From NCBI GenBank assembly GCA_016926135.1, contig JAFGPH010000260.1, forward strand, positions 1 to 12,261: a DNA stretch of 12,261 bases, read 5' to 3'. The notes beneath the pieces are model-generated. The model was not told where the DNA came from and made no database searches. It saw only the letters and a program-made list of their open reading frames with translations. Below, one piece after another: positions 7,331-12,261 of the stretch. A program made the translations under genes and the position numbers. The DNA comes from Deltaproteobacteria bacterium (GTDB taxonomy: Bacteria; Desulfobacterota; DSM-4660; Desulfatiglandales; HGW-15). The first letter of the stretch is position 1; each line of letters begins with the position of its first letter.

Positions 7331-7363
7331 GTAAGCGACTAGAGCAGGTCGTCTGCAGTCTTG

Positions 7364-7392
7364 AGTATAGAAGTTTCATCTTGTTGTGTCAA
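7364..7392 (-). promoter_or_regulatory. Near-consensus sigma-70 promoter of the rubrerythrin gene
   Basis: Minus strand: TTGACA (-35, 7387-7392), a spacer of exactly 17 nt, then TATACT (-10, 7364-7369). The -35 is perfect and the -10 differs from TATAAT at one position. Initiation near 7357 would leave about 40 nt of leader with a good ribosome site. The -35 sits in the small palindrome GTTG-ACA-CAAC. Such a strong promoter suggests either high constitutive expression or repression at an overlapping operator. Confidence 0.75.
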
Positions 7393-7415
7393 CGTGACGA
7401 AGAAAGCCGCTGCTT

Positions 7416-7436
7416 GAACTTGTCCGACAAATGTTC
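7416..7436. promoter_or_regulatory. Candidate operator dyad in the rubrerythrin/fdhD divergent gap
   Basis: TTGTC-C-GACAA (7420-7430) is a perfect 5-bp dyad with a 1-nt centre. It is flanked by GAAC (7416-7419) and GTTC (7433-7436) as imperfect outer arms. It lies 24 nt upstream of the rubrerythrin -35 box and 34 nt before the fdhD start, so a regulator here could act on either gene. It does not match a regulator motif I know. Dyads this short also arise by chance. Confidence 0.3.
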
Positions 7437-7470
7437 TTTGAAAACGCCGGCGAATGGAGTATTCAGCTAA

Positions 7471-8364
7471 ATGAGGAAGCAAAGCGGTTGCCGGCGAAAA
7501 GGGGTGGACATCTTGCAGAAGGAAGAGACTACGAAGGCCGACGAAGCAATCGACGAGGGTCGGGACCTGGAAAAGGTGTCTTCGGTATGGGCCTCGGTCT
7601 ACGACAGGACCGGTGAACGGGAACGCCGCACCCAGTGGGTCATCAAAGAGCAGCCCGTCTCCCTGGTTCTCAACGGACGCGAACTGGTGACCCTGCTCTG
7701 CGCCGGACATCACCTGGAGGAACTGGCAGCCGGTTTTCTCCACGGCGAAGGCTTCCTCCAGCGTCCTTCCGATCTGACCCGGCTGGAGGTGGACCCGGTT
7801 GCAGGCAAAGTGGAAGTCGAGATCTCCAGCGATGCGTCCCTCGCGCATCAGCTTTGGATGAAGCGCACCATCACATCCGGGTGCGGAAAGGGGTCTCTCT
7901 TCTACTACGCGCTGGATGCGCTTCTGAGCAAGCCCGTGGAGAGCGCACTTCAGATCACCCCGGAGCAGATCCAGGGGCGGGTCGATGACATGAACCGGTT
8001 GAGTGAAACCTACCGGCGTACCCATGGCGTGCACAACATAGCCCTGGCCACACCCCGGGAGACGATCCTGTTTCGCGACGACATCGGGCGCCACAATGCG
8101 ACGGACATGATCGTGGGGCACTGCTTTTTGAATTCCGTGACATTGAACGACAAGCTTCTGATTACCACGGGGCGCCTCACTTCCGAGATCCTCATCAAGG
8201 CGGGCAAGGTCGGGATCCCCGTCCTCGTGAGCCGAAACACCGCAACCACCCTGGCCATCCAGCTTGCCCTGTCCCTGAACATCACCCTCATCGGCTACGC
8301 CCGGGCGGGGAGATTTACGGTCTACAGCGGTGAAAAAAGAATCCATGACCACTTACCTGGATAA
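7471..8364 (+). CDS. fdhD: FdhD-family sulfurtransferase for formate dehydrogenase maturation
   Basis: FdhD moves sulfur from a cysteine desulfurase to the Mo/W bis-pyranopterin cofactor of formate dehydrogenases, in the cytoplasm. Family landmarks are the EQPVSLVLNGRE region (60-71; E. coli has EVPVAL), AGHHLEELAAGFLHGEG (78-94), THGVHNIAL (184-192), RDDIGRHNATD (202-212) and TTGRLTSEI (232-240). The usual CxxC loop is TSGCGKG here, keeping only C138. The 297 aa are typical. ATG 7471 has GGAG 11 nt upstream; GTG 7504 is possible because the first 40 residues look non-conserved. The stop lies inside the next gene, a cysteine desulfurase-like protein that could be its sulfur donor. No formate dehydrogenase catalytic gene is in the window, so the client enzyme is elsewhere. 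Confidence 0.93.
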   Translation: MRKQSGCRRKGVDILQKEETTKADEAIDEGRDLEKVSSVWASVYDRTGERERRTQWVIKEQPVSLVLNGRELVTLLCAGHHLEELAAGFLHGEGFLQRPSDLTRLEVDPVAGKVEVEISSDASLAHQLWMKRTITSGCGKGSLFYYALDALLSKPVESALQITPEQIQGRVDDMNRLSETYRRTHGVHNIALATPRETILFRDDIGRHNATDMIVGHCFLNSVTLNDKLLITTGRLTSEILIKAGKVGIPVLVSRNTATTLAIQLALSLNITLIGYARAGRFTVYSGEKRIHDHLPG

Positions 8365-9487
8365 CGCAGCCACAACGGTTCCGAAGCCCCCATCGGTATA
8401 TGAAGCGGTGCGGCACGCGATGGAGCGGATCGGCGCCACCCCGGGGCGAGGCGCGCACCGTTTGGAGCGAGAGGCATCTGCGATGGTCGCCGGGGCCAGA
8501 GAGAAAGTGGCGCGTCTGTTAGACATTCCGGATGCCCGTCGGGTTCTGTTCACAAAAAACGCCACAGAGAGCATCAACCTGGTCCTGAAAGGGTGGCTTC
8601 GCTCCGGAGATCGCGTTGTGATTTCCGGGATGGAGCACAACGCGGTCGTCCGTCCGATCGAGCGATTGAAAGCGACGGGTGTCGGGGTGGACATCGTGCC
8701 CTGTCCGCAAGGGGGGAGAATGGACATGGAAGCGTTTCAGACTCTCCTTCAAACGCCTCCCAGGCTCGCGGTTTTGACGCATGCATCCAATGTCAACGGG
8801 GGTCTGCTGCCCGTGAACGAGGTCGCGAAGATGTGCAGGGAGCAAGGGGTGCCCCTGCTGCTGGATGCGGCTCAGACGGCAGGGGTGCAGACCATTTCGG
8901 TCGGGGACTGGCAACTGGGCATGCTGGCATGTTCAGGACACAAGGGGCTGCTGGGTCCTCCGGGAGTGGGGATTCTCTATATCCGGCCGGATCTGGATGT
9001 GCTGCCGCTCATCGAGGGGGGAACCGGAAGTCTTTCCGAGCAGGCCGATCAGCCCAGACACAGCCCGGATCGCTATGAGAGCGGAACCCCGAACCTTCCC
9101 GGGATTGCGGGGCTGGCGGCGGGGATCGACTTCATTGCAGAAACGGGGGTGGATTCCATTCTGAAGCACGAACTGGGCCTGGCCGCCACCCTTGAGCGGG
9201 AACTGGCCGGGCTTCCCGGCGTCAGGGTCTTCAAACCGGATGCGCGGGGAACCGGGGTCGTGTCTTTCCTTGTGGAGGGGCTCAATCCGGGGGATGTAGG
9301 GTATCTTCTGGATGCGGGCTTTGATATCGCCGTCCGCACGGGGCTCCACTGTGCTCCCCTTGCCCACCGTTCCCTGGGGACCTTTCCGGAAGGCACAGTG
9401 CGTGTCTCTCCCGGGTTTTCGACGACCCCGGACGAGATCGAGTATTTCCTGAACTCGCTTCGTTCCCTGCTTTCAAAACGACGCTGA
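8345..9487 (+). CDS. Class V aminotransferase: cysteine desulfurase/selenocysteine lyase-like
   Basis: PLP enzyme that most likely releases sulfur from cysteine or selenium from selenocysteine. Visible are TYLDNAATT at the N-terminus, NATES (72-76), MEHNA (96-100), the cofactor-binding DAAQ (D174, Q177), the Schiff-base lysine K200 in CSGHKG, and RTGLHCAP with C336 as the likely sulfur or selenium acceptor. The 380 aa match the group-II subfamily often found beside selenium or molybdenum-enzyme genes. ATG 8345 is preferred because homologs begin just before YLDNAAT; GTG 8330 is the alternative. It overlaps fdhD by 20 nt, which implies translational coupling and suggests it feeds FdhD. Whether it prefers cysteine or selenocysteine cannot be told from sequence. 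It ends 6 nt from the convergent membrane-protein gene. Confidence 0.9.
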   Translation: MTTYLDNAATTVPKPPSVYEAVRHAMERIGATPGRGAHRLEREASAMVAGAREKVARLLDIPDARRVLFTKNATESINLVLKGWLRSGDRVVISGMEHNAVVRPIERLKATGVGVDIVPCPQGGRMDMEAFQTLLQTPPRLAVLTHASNVNGGLLPVNEVAKMCREQGVPLLLDAAQTAGVQTISVGDWQLGMLACSGHKGLLGPPGVGILYIRPDLDVLPLIEGGTGSLSEQADQPRHSPDRYESGTPNLPGIAGLAAGIDFIAETGVDSILKHELGLAATLERELAGLPGVRVFKPDARGTGVVSFLVEGLNPGDVGYLLDAGFDIAVRTGLHCAPLAHRSLGTFPEGTVRVSPGFSTTPDEIEYFLNSLRSLLSKRR

Positions 9488-9493
9488 CGTCAT

Positions 9494-10210
9494 TCATCTG
9501 CCCGGCGCGTCCTCTCCTCCCCTGATTTTCTTGATGATCTTCGGAATGAAGAAGGAGAAGACAAAAAGGCCGACGGAGAAGAATACCTTGAAAGAGATCA
9601 GGTCTCCCCAGTTTCCTGAGGTCCATACCTCTTTCACGGTCCCGATAAAGAAGGTAAAGATGAATGTTCCCACGATGATGCCCAGGCCCGTGCCCACGAG
9701 GTAATCCCGGAAATGCACCTTCGTAAGCCCCATACCGAAATTCATGGGTGTGAACGGGAAATACACCAGCCGGAGATAGAGCACCGTCGCAAAGCCGTTT
9801 CGTTCGATGGCATCATCGTATTTCTGCAACCCATCTCCGACAAGAGATGTCGCGAACTCCCTGCCCAGGGTTCGCCCGATGACAAAGGCCGCACTCGCAC
9901 CAAGCATGGCCCCGATCCACACATAAAGAAAGCCCCAGTAAGGTCCGAAAATTGCCGCCCCCAGCCCGGTGAGAAGGGTTCCGGGCAGAAACAGACACAC
10001 CCCTATCGCATAAACGAGCATGTAGGCAATGGGCGCCCATATTCCGGCACCATCCAGAAGACGGCCGAGCGCTTCCGAAGTCAGATACTCCTTCGCCGGC
10101 GTGAACCTCACCACATAAATGGCTGCAACGATGAAGGCTGAGAAACCAAGAGCCTTGAGAGCACCCCCTTTCTTACCCTTTACAGGTCTTGCGTTTGTCA
10201 ATTCACCCAC
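9494..10210 (-). CDS. TVP38/TMEM64 (DedA/VTT-type) membrane protein
   Basis: Integral inner-membrane protein of the VTT/DedA superfamily; members are proposed lipid or small-molecule transporters, and the substrate here is unknown. From GTG 10210 it has 238 aa. Hydrophobic segments lie near 18-35, 56-75, 93-113, 168-190 and 206-224. Family motifs are FLPGTLLTGLGAAIFGP (74-90), GRTLGREFA (112-120) and FPFTPMNFGMGLTKV (151-165). The basic N-terminus (KGKKGG) and C-terminus (KIIKKIR) should be cytoplasmic. A longer frame from GTG 10288 would overlap the arsS coding region and SECIS hairpin and has no clear ribosome site. The purine-rich stretch before 10210 and the AGGTGG before TTG 10201 favour a later start. 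It is last in the minus-strand operon; TVP38 genes are common neighbours of ArsS-type and MerA-like genes. Confidence 0.88.
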   Translation of the reverse strand: MGELTNARPVKGKKGGALKALGFSAFIVAAIYVVRFTPAKEYLTSEALGRLLDGAGIWAPIAYMLVYAIGVCLFLPGTLLTGLGAAIFGPYWGFLYVWIGAMLGASAAFVIGRTLGREFATSLVGDGLQKYDDAIERNGFATVLYLRLVYFPFTPMNFGMGLTKVHFRDYLVGTGLGIIVGTFIFTFFIGTVKEVWTSGNWGDLISFKVFFSVGLFVFSFFIPKIIKKIRGGEDAPGR

Positions 10211-10231
10211 CTTCTCTTCTCTCTCCTCTTC

Positions 10232-10245
10232 TCCTGAACTCAGGA
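10232..10245 (-). promoter_or_regulatory. Bacterial SECIS-like hairpin for arsS Sec327
   Basis: Minus-strand RNA after UGA 10263-10261: UCCUG pairs perfectly with CAGGA around the loop AGUU (10237-10240), extendable by a U-G pair. The loop begins 21 nt after the UGA, within the 16-37 nt range reported for bacterial SECIS elements, and carries G at its second position. The true stop (10242-10240) lies within the hairpin, across its closing pair and loop. The AGUU loop sequence recurs in the mvhD hairpin. Folded by eye only. Confidence 0.75.
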
Positions 10246-11241
10246 ACGGATGGCGCCTCCTCAGGTAAAGCCTGCGCCTGCCGTGCACGTGTAGCAGTGA
10301 TCAGCGACGGCAATGGGGCTGCCCTCAGGCGGAGGGCCGGACATTTCAGAGACATGGGTCTTTCGTTTGCCCATGTGCAACCCCCTAGCCAGATTGAAGT
10401 CGCAGTCGTAAAGATATCCATCCCATGAAACGGAAACCAGGGTTCTGCACATGACCCTTTCAACCGCGCAGGCATTGAAACCGGATGCCAGGCGTTCCAC
10501 GTAAGATTCAAGATTCTCCTTTTCCTCAAGCCATGCACGGAATCTTCCCAAAGGCATGTTGGCAAAAGCGTAGAGATGGTTGAAAACAACCCCCCACTTT
10601 TTCATGAGCACTTCACGAAATCTCTTTGTCACCTGCTCTTGAGGTGGAGGCAAAAATGCTCCCGTGGGGTTGCAGACCAGATTCAGTTCCAAGCCTGTTT
10701 CTTGAGTCCCATAGCCCAGGCCATTGAGCTTGCGAAGAGCATTGATGCTTTTGACAAAAATGCCGTCCCCTCTCTGGGCGTCGGCCTGCGCCTCATCCAA
10801 AGATGGAAAAGAGGCAACGAGGACTACCCTCTTGGCTTTCAGCAACTCCATCAAGGGAAGCCCGTTACCATCGTTTAAGGCGCTCAAGTTGGAGCGGAAC
10901 ATGAGCCTCGGTGCAAGCGGAAAGAGCCCCTCGATGAGATCGATGATGTTTGGGTTCAACTCAGGTGCACCACCGGTGATATCGATGGTATCGAAGCGAC
11001 TTCTCTTGGCATAAGCGATGACGGCTTTCGCCGTGTCGGAGTCCATGGTTTCCGTGCGACCGGGCCCTGCACTCAAGTGGCAATGACGACAGCTCTGGTT
11101 GCAGAGAAGCCCCACATTGATCTGAAGGGTTGTGGTTTTCCCTCGTGCCAGGTTGAGACCATGCCTGAAAAGGGCATTGCGGAAAGGCTCGAATGGCCGC
11201 CCGACGGTAACGACTTCCGGCAAAGCACAGTCAGCATTCAT
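10240..11241 (-). CDS. arsS: ArsS-family radical SAM selenoprotein, Sec327 encoded by TGA
   Basis: Radical SAM enzyme of the family annotated as arsenosugar biosynthesis radical SAM (seleno)protein ArsS, with a C-terminal Cys-rich domain. The 4Fe-4S/SAM motif is CNQSCRHC (C47, C51, C54). Further marks are TGGAPELNP (89-97), the conserved VSVSWDGYLYDCDFN (269-283) and HCYTCTAGAGFT (315-326). At that point the frame meets TGA (10263-10261), where relatives have Cys in TAGAGSSCGGA. The codons after it give GGAIRS and then a second TGA (10242-10240). Reading the first TGA as selenocysteine restores the family C-terminus and gives 333 residues. A SECIS-like hairpin follows. ATG 11241 has AAGGAGG 9 nt upstream. 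It lies 15 nt after the peroxidase-like gene. The actual substrate is uncertain; no arsenite methyltransferase gene is visible. Confidence 0.92.
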
Positions 11242-11256
11242 GGCCCGCGCCCTCCT

Positions 11257-11589
11257 TCACATAGAAAGTTTTTGGGCGATGTTGCGCATTTGCACCCCGT
11301 GCACCAGGGATGCACCTCCCCGGATTGCCGTCACGACGTGAACCGCCTCGGTCATTTCAGCCAGGTTGGATCCCTTCTCAAGACATGCCTGGGTGAATGC
11401 GTCAATGCAGTAGGGACATTGCACTGCATGGGCGACTGAAAGGGCGATCAGCGCTTTTTCACGCTCCGTGAGCGCCCCTTCGGCAAAAACCGCGTTGTAG
11501 TAATCAAAGAACTTCTTCGCCAGTTCAGGGGCTTGCTGCCCCATGTCCGGGAATTTGGAAAGGTCTTCAGGCCTGTAATACGTTTCCAT
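11257..11589 (-). CDS. AhpD/CMD-like peroxidase-like protein associated with ArsS
   Basis: Small protein of the carboxymuconolactone decarboxylase/AhpD fold, matching the arsenosugar biosynthesis-associated peroxidase-like family that usually sits beside ArsS-type radical SAM genes. The 110 aa are full length. The redox motif is QCPYCIDAF (C58, C61), preceded by LTEREKALIALSVAHA and followed by AIRGGASLVHGVQM, both typical of the fold. Some relatives carry selenocysteine in the CxxC position; here both are ordinary Cys codons. ATG 11589 has GGGAGG 6 nt upstream. It is followed after 15 nt by arsS, so co-expression is expected. Role inferred: a thiol-disulfide or peroxide redox partner for the pathway; the substrate is unknown. 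Confidence 0.88.
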   Translation of the reverse strand: METYYRPEDLSKFPDMGQQAPELAKKFFDYYNAVFAEGALTEREKALIALSVAHAVQCPYCIDAFTQACLEKGSNLAEMTEAVHVVTAIRGGASLVHGVQMRNIAQKLSM

Positions 11590-11718
11590 GCTATACCTCC
11601 CTAGGTCTTTCGGTTCTATACGTCTTTATCCCGATCCATCAAAACCTCTTCGCCCCTTTTTTCTTGGTGTTTTCGAGATTCCCTGTCCCGCTGGTCATAC
11701 TTTTTAGAAAGAGAGGGT
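11590..11718 (-). other. Intergenic gap before the peroxidase-arsS genes
   Basis: 129 nt without a coding frame of note. It holds the candidate promoter and the GGGAGG ribosome site of the downstream gene. There is no convincing terminator hairpin for the MerA-like gene and no riboswitch-like structure that I can recognise. Confidence 0.5.
11615..11642 (-). promoter_or_regulatory. Possible sigma-70 promoter before the peroxidase-arsS operon
   Basis: Minus strand: TTGATG (-35, 11637-11642), a 16-nt spacer, and TATAGA (-10, 11615-11620), each matching consensus at 4 of 6 positions. The predicted leader is about 18 nt and contains the GGGAGG ribosome site. It lies in the 129-nt gap after the MerA-like gene, so the downstream genes could also be read through from upstream. 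Confidence 0.4.
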
Positions 11719-12261
11719 TCATGGCTCGTCTAGCCATCCGCAGGCCCTTCCTTTCAAGTGAAAAAAGAACTTCAGCCCTTTTCTCACCCTGTCGGAAAAG
11801 ATCTTGGGTGAAAAGTAAGTGCCAGCCACCCGCTTGTTGATCTCCCCGAGGGTCGGATAGGGGTGAATAGCAGAAGCCAGGGTGGAGAGTTTCACCTTAC
11901 CGTTCAGGACGGCGACCCACTCGCTCAGCAGCTCGCCGGCCTGAGGCCCCAGGATCTGAACCCCGAGGGGTTTTTCGCTCTTGTCCAGGATCATCTTGAT
12001 CCTGCCGACGCTTTCTCCTTCGGCAAGGCTTCTGTCATTGTCCTGAAAAGCTTCCGTAAAAACCGAGTATTCGATCCCCGCCTCCTTCGCGGCCCCTTCG
12101 TTCATGCCTATGCCGGCAAGTTCCGGGTCAGCGTAGGTGCACCAGGGAAGGAAGGTGTAGTCCGCTTTCCTGGGGAGGTGAAAAATCGCGTTGCTCACCA
12201 CGATGCCCCCTTCGTAACCTGCCGCATGGGTGAATTGGAACTTCCCGGTCACATCCCCTGC
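11719..12261 (-). CDS. MerA/dihydrolipoyl dehydrogenase-like flavoprotein, C-terminal part (cut by window edge)
   Basis: C-terminal 180 residues of a pyridine nucleotide-disulfide oxidoreductase; the rest lies beyond the right edge. The visible part begins AGDVTGKFQFTHAAGYEG, the conserved FAD-contacting GD motif. The dimerisation domain follows (LPWCTYADPELAGIGMNE), then HPYPTLGEIN, which holds the catalytic His and Glu of the Lpd/MerA family. The C-terminus is KGRACGWLDEP. The N-terminal FAD site and active disulfide cannot be seen, so mercuric reductase, lipoamide dehydrogenase or an uncharacterised relative are all possible. The GTG at 12252 is internal and not a start. It lies upstream in the same direction as the ArsS cassette; MerA-like flavoproteins are frequent neighbours of TVP38 and ArsS-type genes, which suggests a joint redox role. 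Confidence 0.85.
   Translation of the reverse strand, partial: AGDVTGKFQFTHAAGYEGGIVVSNAIFHLPRKADYTFLPWCTYADPELAGIGMNEGAAKEAGIEYSVFTEAFQDNDRSLAEGESVGRIKMILDKSEKPLGVQILGPQAGELLSEWVAVLNGKVKLSTLASAIHPYPTLGEINKRVAGTYFSPKIFSDRVRKGLKFFFHLKGRACGWLDEP

Noticed and set aside
7317..7379. Longer N-terminus of the rubrerythrin-like protein
   Set aside because: The extra 21 codons overlap the -10 region and the leader; a full AGGAGG site marks ATG 7316.
7339..8352. 337-codon open frame on the minus strand opposite fdhD
   Set aside because: Shadow of fdhD; it also runs through the rubrerythrin promoter and lacks any recognisable domain.
10261..10263. TGA as the true stop of the ArsS-family protein
   Set aside because: It falls on the conserved C-terminal Cys, the next codons (GGA) continue the family motif, and a SECIS-like hairpin lies 20 nt downstream.
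1..12261. tRNA, rRNA, CRISPR array, integrase, transposase or attachment site
   Set aside because: No cloverleaf, regular repeat-spacer pattern or mobile-element protein was found on either strand.

Overview
The window reads as chromosomal DNA of a strictly anaerobic bacterium, most likely a Desulfobacterota (delta-proteobacterial) sulfate reducer or syntroph. This is inferred from gene content: HdrA/MvhD electron-transfer proteins, rubrerythrin, FdhD, a selenium-linked class V aminotransferase, moderately high GC and dense operons with good Shine-Dalgarno sites. No rRNA, tRNA, CRISPR array, phage gene or insertion sequence was seen.

Left part (10-6805, plus strand): five tightly packed genes for a soluble flavin/iron-sulfur electron-transfer module. 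In order they are a double-module HdrA (1048 aa), an MvhD-type subunit, a NuoE-like thioredoxin-fold [2Fe-2S] protein, a NuoF-like FMN/NADH protein and a short NuoG-like ferredoxin. This order matches bamE-F-G-H-I of the class II benzoyl-CoA reductase complex of obligate anaerobes. The catalytic BamBC and BamD would lie upstream, outside the window, so the aromatic role is a hypothesis. The MvhD gene is interrupted by an in-frame TGA (3259-3261) exactly where the family has a conserved Cys, followed by a bacterial SECIS-like hairpin. I read it as one selenoprotein gene, 3205-3996.

Middle part (6837-9487): a minus-strand rubrerythrin-like gene has a near-perfect sigma-70 promoter. Divergent from it are fdhD and an overlapping cysteine desulfurase/selenocysteine lyase-like gene, which probably handle sulfur or selenium for Mo/W-enzyme maturation.

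Right part (9494-12261, minus strand): transcribed right to left are the C-terminal end of a MerA/Lpd-like flavoprotein, a small AhpD-like peroxidase-like protein, a radical SAM protein of the ArsS family and a TVP38/TMEM64 membrane protein. The ArsS frame also ends in a TGA (10261-10263) that aligns with the conserved C-terminal Cys. Sense codons follow it, then a real stop, and a SECIS-like hairpin lies 20 nt downstream. It is therefore a second selenoprotein gene, 10240-11241.

The main result is two independent cryptic selenocysteine genes within about 7 kb. Conventional translation would truncate both, and their putative SECIS hairpins share an AGUU apical sequence. Selenium supply, redox maturation and electron bifurcation look like the functional thread of the region.
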